Shown here one piece after another: positions 36,313 to 47,592 of a stretch of 64,000 bases of DNA. The translations under genes were made by a program, and so were the position numbers. Position 1 is the stretch's first letter. Every line of letters begins with the position of its first letter. Location of the stretch: assembly GCA_019454045.1 (NCBI GenBank), contig SKCR01015057.1, positions 62,001 through 126,000 on the forward strand, read 5' to 3'. Under the pieces are notes generated by a model that ran no database searches, was not told the DNA's origin, and was given only the letters and a program-made list of their open reading frames with translations. This DNA comes from Zanthoxylum bungeanum (taxonomy: Eukaryota; Streptophyta; Magnoliopsida; Sapindales; Rutaceae).

Positions 36313-37990
36313 TGTAGGAGCGAAGCGGGGTTTACCGCTATACCTATGATGCTCGGCGACCACGACACTATTGGGCTCGCGGCCCGTAGAGAGTACGGAG
36401 TAGCCCGCAGGGGACTAAACCGAAGAATAAAGGAGTCGCCACCAAGCGTGAACTGGGAAAATATTTAAGGCCGCACTCACCCCTCGCAAGGGAAGACCTC
36501 AAACTGTTGGGTTCAGAATGGTCTCTTACTTATGCCAATATAATGGACGGGTTCACACAATAGTATAGCCAAGTCTTAATGCAATTCATGCAAAAAGTGA
36601 ATAAAAAACATAATAACATACCCAACCAAAATAATAACCACAATAACATAGTTCAAAAAAAGCATATTAAATTAAGAAGTACAAGATGAGGTAACGAAAA
36701 CTATAATAAACAAAGATAAGCGGGAAAAACGTCAATAAATAAATAGCAAACAAAAAAGGGTTAATCACACATATATGAATATTTCCCGAGTGGCACGTGG
36801 AGTTGTATCTCAAGTACAGACCGCACTACCGTCCAATCGGATTCGGCTACGGAATTTATGTCTGGGTTTCCATCCGATATACCGCAAGGGATAATAACAT
36901 CCATAACCATTAATGTAATTTAAACAGACATAAAAAATATAACCATCCATATACGGATAATGAATAATTAAAAAGGTAAAAAGCGCATAAAATATAATCA
37001 TTAACATGAACAAGAAAAATAAACAAAATAAAAATAATAAAGGTGAATGAATAAACAAAAATAAAATAACGAACTACCAAAGAACGAAATAATATGACCA
37101 GAAATTTGGTCGTCTTTGATGTAGGACTTCGCATACCCGGCTGAACATATTTCATGTCCAGCCAGGCATGCAACGTCCGGAACTATAGAAGTAAATGTGG
37201 TAAGGATGCCCTCAGGTCTTACCTTTTAAGTTACTTTCTCGGAAGTGTGTTAGGCATCGCCGGAAGGATTGAAGCTTTGATGTTTCTTGTTGCTGGTCGC
37301 TATTTTTTGCTCATTGTTCCACAATTTCTGCTCGTTGTTTTGCTATTTCTGGTTGTTTTTTTTTTTTTTTGGACTGCTGTTTTGGTTGTTTTTGGCTGCT
37401 GTTTTTTGGTGTTTTTGGCTGCTGTTTTTTGTTGTTTTTGGCTGTTGTTTTGGTTATTTTTGGCTGCTATTTTGGTTATTTTTTTGCTACTGTTTTGGTT
37501 GTTTTTTTGCTGCTGTTTTGATTGTTTTTGGGCTGTTGTTTTTGTTTTTTTTTGCACTATTTTTCTGTGGTTTTGGCGCTATTTTTGGGTGTTTTTGCTG
37601 TTATTTTTTGGTGATGGCTTAGGGCTTTTTCTTGTTCATTTCGGTGATTGCTTCTCTCTTTTGTTCGCTGTTTTGTTTTCTCTTTTGTTTCTTGTTGTTT
37701 TGGTTGTTTGGTCTAGGGTTTTTTTTTGTTTGTTGGTTGTTGTCGAGGCTTCAAGGTTTTTTGTTGGTTTTGGTAATAAGAAGAAATGAAGGCTAGGGTT
37801 TTTTTTGTGGTGTTGCCGTCCAAGTAGAGAAGAGAATGAGCCTAGGGTTTTTTTGTTCAAATTTTCGTGTAGCCTCAAAAGAAGAAGAAGAGAAGGAGCC
37901 CTATGATTTTTTTGTGTATTTTCCGTCCAACCCCTTCAAGTTTTGGTGATTGCTCCTTTTTATAATGACAATGGATCTCCAAATCATGGA
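36313..37990 (-). repeat. Tat-like 5' LTR, start missing
   Basis: The LTR end is at 36313 (TGTAGGAGCG on the plus strand). The first 828 bp match 16210-17037 and the rest matches 28602-29460. A minus-strand TATA-like TATAAAAAGG is near 37957-37966. The U3 beyond it is lost at about 37990, where Athila-A LTR sequence resumes. The T/G-rich segment 37280-37600 produces spurious hydrophobic frames. Confidence 0.82.
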
Positions 37991-38185
37991 AATAAAACGT
38001 TTTGACTTTTGACTTTTTAGTTTATAATTTTAATTTAGTTTATTTTAAATTGATTTTTAAATAAAGTTAAGTTTATTAATTATAGTACTTAGTGTGAATT
38101 TGATTTCAATCCATGTGGGTTCGACATTCTATATTCATTCTTTACTAAAATTTGACACCATACACTTGAGATACGATAATCCTGC
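37991..38185 (+). repeat. Athila-A 5' LTR, right part
   Basis: Starting CGTTTTGACTTTT it matches 63124-63280 (TAGTTTATAATTTTAATTTA and GAATTTGATTTCAATCCAT) and extends beyond it to an end just before the PBS. The approximate LTR end is CCTGCA. Confidence 0.75.
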
Positions 38186-38195
38186 AATACGTTTA

Positions 38196-38213
38196 TGGCA
38201 CCGTTGTCGGGGA
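38196..38213 (+). promoter_or_regulatory. Athila-A primer-binding site
   Basis: TGGCACCGTTGTCGGGGA, a two-mismatch version of the TGGCGCCGTTGCCGGGGA found in the Athila-B copies. Both mismatches are CpG-type transitions. Confidence 0.85.
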
Positions 38214-38333
38214 TTGTTCAATCTTATTCACATTAATACTATTACCAAACAACCTTAACTTTGATTTGGATTTTTTTAATTAATTTTTTTAATTCTTTCT
38301 TTCCTTCTGTTCTTAATAGTGAATGCAAAGATC

Positions 38334-40826
38334 CATAAGTCTCGAATCGCTCATGTTTGATCCTGAAATAGAAAAAATAGCTAGGAGACTAAGAAATGAA
38401 GGGAGGATTGAAAAGAAAGCAATGACTGCTGACAACAGAGAGAATAACTCGCGCTAGGTGGCAATCTGAGATCACTTTAAGCAAGTCATTGATGATAATT
38501 ATTCTGAGATTGCGTACCAACCGATCAATGCCAATAATTTTAAGCTGAAACCTGCACTCATCAACATGGTGCAATAGAACCAGTTTAGGGGTTCATCTGT
38601 TGAGGATCTTAACATTCAATTAAGGATGTTCTTGGAGATGGCGAATACCATTAAGATGAATGGAGTAACTAAATAGACCATCAGATTGCACTTGTTCCCA
38701 TTCTCTTTAAGGGACAAAGTAAGGGGTTGGCTACATTCTACATGGATATGGATCATCACGACATGGGGGATATGGCCACAGGATTTCTGGAGAAGTTCTT
38801 TCTACCAAGTAAATCAGCCTAGCTAAAGATGGAGATTAGCATATTTAAGCAGATGTAGACCGAGAACCTGTATGAGGCACGAGAGTGCTTTAAATATTTA
38901 CTAAGGAGGTGCCTATAGCACAATTATGAAGACTAGGTCATGATTCAGCTATTTTATAATAGGTTGAATGGTCCGAACATGACCATGGTCAATGCAGCTG
39001 ATGGAGGAACCATGTTCAAGAAAACTAATGAAGATGGTTATGCTCTATTAGAGGAGATGGCAATCAATAATTTCCAATGGCCAAGTGAACACTCGACGAT
39101 GAGTAAGATGGCTGGTATACACTAGTTAGATCCTATTATTACACTTACAACTAAAGTTTTATCCATCACGACTCATATATCAACATCGGCCAATCAAAGG
39201 GTCGTACCATCTATTGAAGCTATTGTCGTTGATCTTACTAGACGAATGAGCAAATCTAGAGCAAGTCCAGTATGTGAAGATTCATAAATTCAACAACTAT
39301 ATAGGTAATCATATGCCTAACTATTTTCATCCGAACTTGTCATATGCGAACACATAGAATGCCTTGAAACCTCATTCTAACTTCAATAATCAAAGAGCTT
39401 AGCAGAAACCATCCTTAGAAGACCTTATGAGCACGTTTGTTGCTAAAAATTCAGAGAGATTTGAGAAGAATGATTCGGGGCTGAACAATATTAAAACACA
39501 TGGGAAATATGAGGGCAACAATAAAGTTTTTAGAAATGCAAATAGGTTAACTTGTTTCTTATGTGGCTAATCAACAGAAAGAGGCATTTCCTAATAATCC
39601 CTATGTCAATACTAAGGAACAGTGTCAAGCCATTACCCTTAGTAGTGGGAAAGAGATTATAGATACCTCTAAGGATCAAGACAGTCAAGACAAAGAGAAG
39701 GAATTTCAGGAGGAAACAATAACGAAAAAAACAATGTAGCAGCTCCTCCATATAAGCCACTCCCATCTCGAAGATGCACTTTCAAAGGAAGAAATTGGAT
39801 GATCAGTTTGCCAAATTTCTTGACATCTTTAAAAATATCCATATCAACATCCCCTTCGCAGACGCGTTGGAACAAATACCTAACTATGTGAAGTTTATGA
39901 AGGAGATGATGTCCAAGAACAGGAAGTTGGCTGATTTTGAAATAATAGCACTCACAACGGAGTGTAGTGCTATCATACATAAGAAGTTCCCTCCAAAGCT
40001 GGAGGATCTTGGCAGTTTACCATACCGAGCATTATTGGAAATCGAGACTTTGGTAAGACACTATGTGATTTGGGTGCGAGTATCAATCTCACAACCTTAT
40101 CCATCTATAAACAATTGGGCCGAGGTGAGGCAAAGCCAACCACCATCACATTACAGCTAGCAGATAGATCATTCGCCTACCTGCTAGGAATAATAGATGA
40201 TGTGTTGGTTAAGGTGGATAAGTTCTATTTCCCTGCTGACTTCATTGTTCTTGATATGGAGGAGGATCATGATATCCTGATCATCCTTTGGAGACCTTTC
40301 TTAGCAACAGATAGAACAATCATTAATGTGTAGAAAGGTGAACTGTCATTGCGAGTTCAAAATGAAGAAGTCACATTTAGTGTTTTCAATGTTATGCCAA
40401 ATCTTCAAGGTAATAAAAAAATACAGTAGGGTAGTAATCTTAAAAGATGTCATACAAAAAGTCATTGGTGAGAGTGCACATAATGGGGTAGATAAGGAAG
40501 TTGCAATGGATAATGACCATGTGTTAGGTGCGTCCCCATGTATTCAAGCTAACATGCAAGGTGAACCAGTAATCAAGAGGATAGAGAACGTAGTGAAGCT
40601 AGAAAAAGATGATCCTTCGCAGCTCAAACTGAAGCCATTCCCTAGACGCTACAAAAAGAAGAACTCAAGAGTCAATGCTCGACTGAAGGTGATCCATGCA
40701 AAGCTAAAAAATAGGTCGAGCCAATTTTACCGCATGTGTAGTCCAGAATTTCAAAATGACAGAAATGTTACAGATCTTGACCTAATGGTGGAGCAAATAG
40801 TTGAACCATTAAAAGATTCTAACTGA
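38334..40826 (+). pseudogene. gag: Athila-A gag and protease relic
   Basis: Multiple stops and shifts. The gag zone (38580-39125) reads FPFSLRDKVRGWLHS, matching CPYSLKDRAKAWLHS of Athila-B. The protease zone (39770-40333, two frames) reads KLDDQFAKFLDIFKNIHINI, DLGASINLTTLSIYKQLG and KVDKFYFPADFIVLDMEED, the last being the region before the flap. DLGAS is the aspartic-protease active site. After 40333 a frame of unclear origin (40326-40826, Lys-rich) precedes the post-pol region. There is no RT, RNase H or integrase, so about 3 kb of pol has been lost. Confidence 0.87.
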
Positions 40827-41736
40827 CCTTCAATAGTTGTTATGCCACAGCCAGCCAAGTAGTATTTTTTATTTCATAATCAATTGTAGATAACAAAGAA
40901 TAAAGCACATGAGACTACATGGTCCGCTATATTGAAGCTGCCATAATTTTTTGGGTGGTTACGTCTAGCCAAAGACGTTAAACTTAGCGTTAGCTGGGAG
41001 GCAACCTACACATTTTTATTTTTGCATTTTTAGTTTTTCATTTTCATTTTTTGTGTGTTATATATTTGCATGATTATTTAGATAGGTATTGTCAAGAGCA
41101 ACATGGCTCCCGCAACTAAGAATCGTATATGGTAGTGTTGTTTCACTCTATGTTCTTAATTATTTTTTATTTTCTTACAGTGGGGACCATGCAACTGCTA
41201 AGTTTAGGGGTATGTGCAAGTATATTGAGTGTTTATTAGCTGTGTGATTTTACCTGCGGAAAAAAATTAAAAATTTTTAAAAAATATTAGTCATACGTAG
41301 TAAAACATAAGTCTAATAATGAGTTTGTTTGCTCTAGGTTGAAATCTTAGAAACGGTAAGTTCCCAATTGATCTTTATCCGATGTCTTGAGTATGTGATT
41401 TAGGTTAAATTCGTAAGCACTTAAAAGTAGGTTTTTAGTAGTAAGAGCCCGGGTAGTTGACAAGGTGACTAGTTGAAGAAATTATTTGAAGATGAATGAT
41501 TGTTTGCTTAGATATTTATCTATGTTTACAATTATTTATGATATAATGTATGGTTAGAGCACAGAGCAAAAAAAAGAGAAGAGATAGATCTTTTGAAAAA
41601 ATTTGAAAATAGCAGAAAAGAAAAAAAAACACTTTGAAAAATAAAAGATAAACCAACTATAATCGATAAGCATGAAACTACCCATGAGCGAGTGTTAGGA
41701 ATACTATGAGGAGAAATCTACCTTAAAGGGTGGGTG
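40827..41736 (+). other. Athila-A post-pol region up to the Athila-B insertion
   Basis: It contains GACGTTAAACTTAGCG and GGGAGGCAACC (about 40974-41008), a block also found after integrase in both Athila-B copies (46692-46722, and minus 53935-53965). The remainder is non-coding 3' UTR, interrupted at 41737. Its continuation is 61482-62040. Confidence 0.7.
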
Positions 41737-43903
41737 TGATGAGCGGAAAATATATCAATATTTACCGCCCCTTTTACTTAATATTTTGTTTAGTTTCTCT
41801 GGTTTGATGAACGTTTTGATGTGGTTTAGTTTATTTTGCAGATAAAATAAAATTGGGACACAATGAAATCATTTAGGACGAAATGTGGGTCAAATAAGGG
41901 CAAAAATTGGACTTGACATATTAATTTTGGAGATTGGAAACTTGAAAGGGCGTTTTAACGAAGTGCAGTTTTGGAAATTCCAGTTTTGTGCATCTGTTGT
42001 ATTTTGGGCATAATGTTTTACTCCGATATCGGATTGAGCTGATTCAAGTTCCAGATTAAATAAGACTCAAAGATCTACAACTTTGAAAGACAAAATAATT
42101 TCGAATTCTGAATATTTCATGCCTGAAATTGATGAACCATCCAGAAGTGTGTTGTGTGTAATTATTAAAGTCACTTTCAATCATTTTCAAAGCAAAAAAT
42201 AAATTAATAAATAAATAATAAAAATTATCAAATCACCACCAAACATAATAAGCAATTAGTGGATCAATTAATAATGGATTTGGTGGAGCAATTAATAATG
42301 GATTTGGTGGATGATTTGATGGAGGCAAAATTTTGCCTATAAATACCAAGCCATTTCATTTGTAAATTCATACTTTCTTCTAAGGAATTCCTTAAGAATA
42401 CTAAGAAGATTGTATCTTGTTTGTTTATTTATAGCTTTCAGTAATTAATTTCCGCTTTCGCACTTTCTTTTCTTTACTTTTCAGTTTTTACTTTCCGCAA
42501 TTTACTTTTACGCACAGTACTTTTCTTTCTTTAATTTTCAGTTTTTACTTTTCAGTAATGAGGAGGTAACTCCCCTTTGCTGGGGTAAAAGGTAAAAATT
42601 TTACTACTAATATTTAGATTAATCTCCCTTAATTATAATATATAAACTAGTTTAAACCTGACTTAATGAGGATACCGCCATATTGGTCGGTTGGTAATTA
42701 TTTAAATTGGTTTTAACCTGACTAAACTGGATACCGCCTGATTGGTCGGTTGGTAATTAATTATTATTTTGACTTAATCTGGATACCGCCTATATGGCTG
42801 GTTGGTAATTATCATGCAAAGTTAATATATTATATTAATGGGGATATCTAAAATAGAAGTAATAAAAGTGGATCATTTTACCTCAGCATTTTCTTTTATT
42901 GTACTTTTACTTTATTTACTTTTCAGCAATTTACTTTCAGCAATTTACTTTCAGCAATTACTTTTCAGCATTTACTTTTCAGCAATTTACTTTCAGCAAT
43001 TTACTTTTCAGCATTTACTTTTTAGTAATTTACTTTCAGCATTTACTTTTCAGCATTTAATTTTCAATATTTAATTTCAGCATTTACTTTCCGTCATTTA
43101 CTTTTCAGCATTTTACTTTATGTCTTTTATTTTATTTAAGTTTTTACTACCCGTAAATATGTGTCGTAACTAAGCCAATTATCTAGGGTTGTGATGAAAT
43201 CCAATATCACCGGTTTATAAGAGGTTATTTTATAGTTTGGGTAATTTAAAGGTTTACTTATTTAGTCTTAAGCTTAATGGTTCTTGTTGTCTGATCACCA
43301 ATAAGATTGATGTGGTAAATCTAAAATAAACTTGAGAAATGAATTTTAGGTTTCAGCCTTAGACTTAATAGCCCACGATCTTCCTTGAGGATAGATAACC
43401 CTTTAATAGATTTCCTTACTGGATAGACATATACCTGTCGGGCGGGGGTAGCCATAATTGGAACTTAAACTTAATGAATCCAGGTAATTTGGTTGACATA
43501 GACATATGGTTCAATTGGGTTAAACTGGGTATTTGCGTCTGACCATCGACAGAGGCTTTCGCATAATTTCGTGTTCCAGGTTAGTAAACTAATTTATTAC
43601 ACAAACATAAAATAATCACTTCATCTTTTAAAAGATATTAGAAAGATTCACAACCCTAGATCTTTGAGTCTTTTGTTATTTTCCTTAGTATTTTCTTTTA
43701 TTTATTTTATTTATTTTAATTAAGGAAAACCACATTCGACCAATCAAACAATCATTCTCTTCTCCATTTAATTAGATATTTGTAAATAAATAGATTCAAC
43801 AATTAATAACAACAGTAGGAATTAACTCATCGTGGGATCGATATTTTTATACTGCTTAAAAGATACATGCGCTTGCGTTATACGTGTGTGTTTACGCCGG
43901 TCA
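41737..43903 (+). repeat. Athila-B plus 5' LTR
   Basis: It starts TGATGAGCGGAAAATATATC and ends near GCCGGTCA before the PBS; 2167 bp. It matches 59374-61481 reversed. It includes a block of short repeats (42900-43110) and three copies of GATACCGCC linked to GGTCGGTTGGTAAT (42670-42810). Confidence 0.9.
42900..43112 (+). repeat. Short tandem repeats TTTACTTTTCAGCAA in the LTR
   Basis: About twelve diverged units of ACTTTTCAGCAATTT, 14-20 bp each. The same block occurs inverted at 50370-50580 and 60150-60360, so it is part of the LTR family. Confidence 0.92.
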
Positions 43904-43909
43904 AGTTTT

Positions 43910-43927
43910 TGGCGCCGTTGCCGGGGA
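43910..43927 (+). promoter_or_regulatory. Athila-B plus primer-binding site
   Basis: TGGCGCCGTTGCCGGGGA, the standard Athila PBS, six bases after the LTR end. Confidence 0.95.
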
Positions 43928-44036
43928 ACTTATTTATCTTTCACTATTAGTTTAGAGGTTAGATACATTTACTTGTATCTAATTTCTTTTTACTCACTGT
44001 TTTTGTTTTCTTGTGTTTCAGGTTCTCAGATCCTTC

Positions 44037-45340
44037 ATGAGACGAACCAGAAGCTTTGAACTTCAACCACTTGACCCAGAAATTGAAAGAACCATCAGAC
44101 AGTTGAGAAGGGAAAGACGAGAAGGCCAAGAAGCTTTAGTAGACATGGAACCTAAACCTTTGGAGGTTGCACCACCAATTCCAATTCGAGACAGAACCAT
44201 TCTGGTGGTTGAACCATTCTGGTGGTTGACAGACTCATTTCTTGTATTGTACTTCCTTCCTTACCAGCAAATACAGGTGACATCAAAACATACATTCAGA
44301 TGATTCAGCAGTCAGTTCAGTTTGGGGGGAATGCAACTGAAGATCCTAATGCCCACATCAGCAACTTCCTGGAAGTTTGCGGCACTTTCAATTACAACCG
44401 AGAAGCTGAAGAAGCAATGAGACTGCGTATTTGCCCATACTCCTTGAAAGACAGAGCTAAAGCTTGGCTACATTCACTACCAGCAGGTTCCATCACAACT
44501 TGGAACACTTTAGCCACCAAATTTCTTACAAAGTACTTTCCACCAGCCAGAACTAGAAAGCTGAGGAATGACATCACATCCTTTGTGCAACAAGACTCAG
44601 AAACTCTCTACGAAGCTTGGGAAAGGTACAAAGATTTTCTCCGGAAATGTCCTCACCCTGAGATTCCAAAATGGCTTCAAGTCCAAACCTTCTATAATGG
44701 ACTTTCTGGACTGATGAGAACCACAATCGATGCTACTGCTGGAGGAGCTTTAATGGCAAAATGAGAAGATCATGCCTGGGACCTAATCGAAGAAATGGCC
44801 AACAACAATTCCTTGTGGCCAACAGTAAGGAGCATGATCCAAAGAATTACAGGAATTTATGAAAGTGGAGCCAATAAAGTAGTCATTGCCAAGCTGGATC
44901 AGATATGCAAATTCATGGAGACTCTCAGCACTGGATCCACAAGTTCACCATATGGAGGAGCACCAGAACCAAACCAACTTAAAGAGACGGTGAATTATGT
45001 CAACAATTTCAACAGACAGAGGAACAATCCATATTCCAACACCTACAACCCAGGGTAGAAGAATCATCCCAATTTTTCATGGAACAACAATTCAGGACAA
45101 CAGCAGAACTATCCACCACCAAGATTTCAACAAAAGAACAAAGGCCAGAAACATGAAAAAGAACCAGAAATGAAAGAATGGATTGCAGAGATGTTCAAAA
45201 ATAAACAAGCAGCATATGATACTATCTTTTAGAGCCAATATGCTTCCATCAAAGCACTGGAGAATCAAATCGGACAACTGGCCACAGGTAATCTTCCCAG
45301 CAACACAGAACCTAATCCAAGGAACCGAGGGAAGGAGCAA
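44037..45340 (+). pseudogene. gag: Athila-B plus gag, four lesions visible
   Basis: It starts at ATG 44037 (MRRTRSFELQPLDPEIERTI), right after a TTGTGTTTCAG acceptor-like site. A perfect 17-bp tandem duplication (44194-44227) absent from the sister copy shifts the frame. The core then reads HISNFLEVCGTFNYNREAEE, AWLHSLPAGSITTWNTLATK and WERYKDFLRKCPHPEIPKWL, a Retrotrans_gag domain. Stops follow at 44762, 45056 (a TGG to TAG change relative to the sister) and near 45230. No CCHC knuckle is seen in the C-terminal Asn/Gln/Pro-rich part, as in many Athila gags. Confidence 0.92.
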
Positions 45341-45352
45341 TGTCATGCCATC

Positions 45353-46624
45353 ATGTTAAAAAGCGGTACTGAAATCAACAAAGATGTTGGAGCCAAAACA
45401 ACTGCTGAGGAAGTTCCAAAAGAAACAAAGCAACAGATGGAGGAAAAAGAAGCAAAGGAAAAAGAACAGATCACTCCACCTCCAACTTTTCCTCAGTGTC
45501 TTCAGAAAAACAAACTGGACAAGCAGTTTGCTCATTTCCTAGAGGTTTTCAAAAAGCTGCACATCAACATTCCATTTGCAGAAGCCTTGGAACAAATGCC
45601 CAGTTATGTAAAATTCATGACAGACATTCTTTCACGAAAACAGAGATTACGAGATTACGAGACAGTAGCATTGACAGAAGAATGCAGCGCCATCATTCAG
45701 AGGAAGCTTCCCCCAAAGTTGAAAGATCCTGGCAGTTTCACCATTCCATTCATCATAGGAGAACATAACTTTGGTAAGGCTTTATGTGATTTAGGTGCAA
45801 GTGTTAACCTGATGCCTTTTTCTATTTTCAGGAAATTACAGATTGGAGAAACAATGCCAACTTCAGTCTCTCTACAACTTGCTAATAGAACGCTCGTATT
45901 TCCAATAGGTGTAGTTGATGATGTGCTGGTCAAGGTTGACAAATTCATTTTCCCAGCAGATTTTATTGTCCTTGATATGGAGGAAGACGCAGACGTGCCA
46001 ATCATCATCGGGAGACCATTCTTAGCTACAGGTCGAACCATTATTGATGTACAAAAAGGAGAATTAACCATGAGGGTACAGGACCAAGAGGTAACATTCA
46101 ATGTTTTCAAGGCCATGAATTTCTCAGATGATAGAAAGAATGAGGAATGTTTCAGACTTGATGTGATACACAGTACCATTCAGAACTCCAATGTAATGCA
46201 AAGTTCTAGTGACAAACTTAAAACATGTCAATTGCCTGTGGAGCCTGAAGATAAAGCGTCTTTTGCACTGAAAAAGCCAATTCTTGCACTACAAGCAACA
46301 GAAGAGAAAAAGTTCCACCAGCTCAACGAATTGGAGGAATTTCACAATCAGTCTTTTGAGGATGCCAAATTGTACAAAGAAAAGGCCAAGAAGAGACATG
46401 ATGAGAAGTTAGTGTGCATACAACTGGAACCAGGGCAGAAGGTACTGTTAAAAAAATCAATGGTGAAATTCTTCCCATGGAAGCCAAAATCACGATGGTC
46501 AGGTCCATTTGTGATCACCAAAGTTTTACCAGATAGAGCCGTTGAGATACATGATCCTGACTCCAACAAAACTTTTAAGGTTAAAAACAAGCGTGTCAAG
46601 CACTATTTGGGGAGAATCGTTTGA
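45353..46624 (+). pseudogene. pol: Protease fused in frame to integrase C-terminus
   Basis: A 423-aa open frame (the first Met is arbitrary; it lies in the gag-pol polyprotein). Residues 56-130 are the gag-protease linker. The aspartic-protease active site DLGASVNL is at 146-153 and the flap-side motif VPIIIGRPFLAT at 215-226. At about residues 278-289 the text jumps to integrase: TCQLPVEPEDKASFALKKP at 291-309, then the C-terminal segment PGQKVLLKKS and KSRWSGPFVITKVLP at 379-393. In the sister element these two parts are about 2.6 kb apart with RT, RNase H and the integrase core between. The deletion keeps the frame. Whether the fusion is made or has any role is unknown. Confidence 0.88.
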
Positions 46625-46691
46625 TCGACAAAAAGAAAGTGTCATACTTTCAGATCCAGCCTAACGTTCAAGAAGTCACGTCTAGCTGTCG

Positions 46692-46722
46692 ACGTTAAAC
46701 TTAGCGCTCGTAGGGAGGCAAC
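46692..46722 (+). other. Conserved post-pol motif
   Basis: GACGTTAAACTTAGCG and GGGAGGCAACC; also present at 40974-41008 and inverted near 53935-53965. Conservation between Athila-A and Athila-B suggests a cis-acting RNA role; this is inference. Confidence 0.6.
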
Positions 46723-46775
46723 CCATGCAATTTATATATATATTGTGATTTGGTGTGATTTAATTTTGTGTGTTT

Positions 46776-46800
46776 AGTTTTTGCAGATTAAGACATTTCA
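46776..46800 (+). promoter_or_regulatory. Candidate 3' splice sites before the cysteine-rich gene
   Basis: A T-rich run ends in TTTTTGCAG (about 46788) and again in CATTTCAG (46800), two bases before ATG 46803. The same arrangement is kept in the sister element. Downstream ORFs of Athila-like elements are thought to be expressed from spliced RNA, so these may be used acceptors. Confidence 0.45.
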
Positions 46801-46802
46801 GG

Positions 46803-47315
46803 ATGGAAGAAGTTCTCACAAATCTTCGCAAGCAATTTCCTTCTCTCCCTCAAAACACTCTGATGAAAGTCTACAAAGCTCGCTTAGAACGGATGAGATT
46901 ACTAACGATCCATGGTGTTCCTAAAGATATTCATTGGGTAATTGAAGCACGGGTCCGATTGGCAGGTGAGTCTTCTGAATCTTTTATTTCACATCTGCCT
47001 GGTTTTGGAAGAAGCACCTATATAAAGAAACGTAGAGCTAAGCAAATGGGTGTTTGTTACAAATGTGCACGATGTAATTGCAATACTCGTTGTCGTTCTT
47101 TAGGAATGATGTCTGATAATAGTGAAGATAAAATTAAATTCATTAGGGATGGCTTGAGTAAGGAGTCTGTAGATAATATATCTTCGACTCTTGAGACGCA
47201 TCCCAGTGGATATGTTCATATAGCCATTCGCAAATTACATACACAATTTCAAAAAGAAAGACAACAATTAAGTCTAGGGAATCTGACTCAAAAAGACCAT
47301 GTTTGCCAATTATAA
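46803..47315 (+). CDS. Cysteine-rich, basic, virus NABP-like protein (cargo gene 1)
   Basis: A 170-aa intact ORF (MEEVLTNLRK start; an upstream in-frame Met at 46770 would add 11 residues but overlaps the splice-site-like signals). The centre reads GFGRSTYIKKRRAKQ (68-81), then C85-x2-C88-x4-C93-x3-C97, an arginine/lysine patch followed by a compact zinc-binding motif. That combination recalls the small nucleic-acid-binding proteins of carla- and allexi-like plant viruses (Viral_NABP family), some of which suppress RNA silencing; this likeness is recognised by eye and not searched. The C-terminal half (IKFIRDGLSKESVDNI and onward) is unfamiliar. The sister copy keeps the same zinc ligands. 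It is not a known Athila env: no signal peptide or membrane segment. Confidence 0.62.
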   Translation: MEEVLTNLRKQFPSLPQNTLMKVYKARLERMRLLTIHGVPKDIHWVIEARVRLAGESSESFISHLPGFGRSTYIKKRRAKQMGVCYKCARCNCNTRCRSLGMMSDNSEDKIKFIRDGLSKESVDNISSTLETHPSGYVHIAIRKLHTQFQKERQQLSLGNLTQKDHVCQL

Positions 47316-47592
47316 GAAAATTGGATGGGAAGCTTGTCCTTGACGCATAGACTTCAATCAAGCCGCTAATTTTCTTCTACATATTATATCTCTTTGTCTT
47401 TTCCTAATAATTGTGATTTGTTTTCTTCTATTTTCTCCGACAGGATCCAGGCCTTTTTGACTATCACGATTTATTTTACTGTTAACTAATAATTATCATT
47501 TGGCAGGTACTAGTGCTATTATTTTACTCACCATTTTCAGGTGTTATAAATTCAACTCATCATTGCACTTTTGAAGACATCCAGAGTAAAAC
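47316..47592 (+). promoter_or_regulatory. LOG leader with several acceptor-like sites
   Basis: Between the two cargo genes are three pyrimidine-rich stretches ending in AG: TTTTCTCCGACAG (47444), ATCATTTGGCAG (47506) and CACCATTTTCAG (47541). ATG of LOG is at 47593. This layout could allow LOG to be translated from its own spliced RNA. The sister element has equivalent text (53100-53240, minus), partly mutated. Confidence 0.4.

Larger units (their letters stand above)
16210..37990 (-). mobile_element. Tat/Ogre-like non-autonomous element with satellite 3' UTR
   Basis: Minus strand. The 5' LTR is 36313 to about 37990, its PBS 36293-36310, then a short leader, a 5.6-kb tandem array, a PPT (29892-29905), and a 3' LTR split into 28602-29891 and 16210-17037 by a later solo LTR. 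There is no gag or pol between PBS and PPT, so it depends on proteins from another element. Tandem arrays in the 3' UTR and this PBS type are typical of the Tat/Ogre lineage (established knowledge). The LTR start at the 5' end is missing, because about 430 bp of Athila-A LTR and the LTR tip were lost at 37990. Confidence 0.75.

Noticed and set aside
36056..36468. Overlapping 70-83-aa frames around the Tat-like PBS
   Set aside because: They straddle the LTR end and PBS, are open on both strands, and have no gag-like features.
37154..37789. Open frame of 211 aa, very hydrophobic, on the plus strand (and similar frames at 28692-29242)
   Set aside because: It lies in T/G-rich low-complexity LTR sequence (GGTTGTTTTTGGCTGC repeats), antisense to the LTR, and reads Phe/Leu/Val/Cys without any domain; several frames are open at once.
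45092..46599. Minus-strand frames of 60-160 aa opposite protease-integrase and LOG
   Set aside because: They are shadows of the plus-strand coding frames and have no independent motifs.
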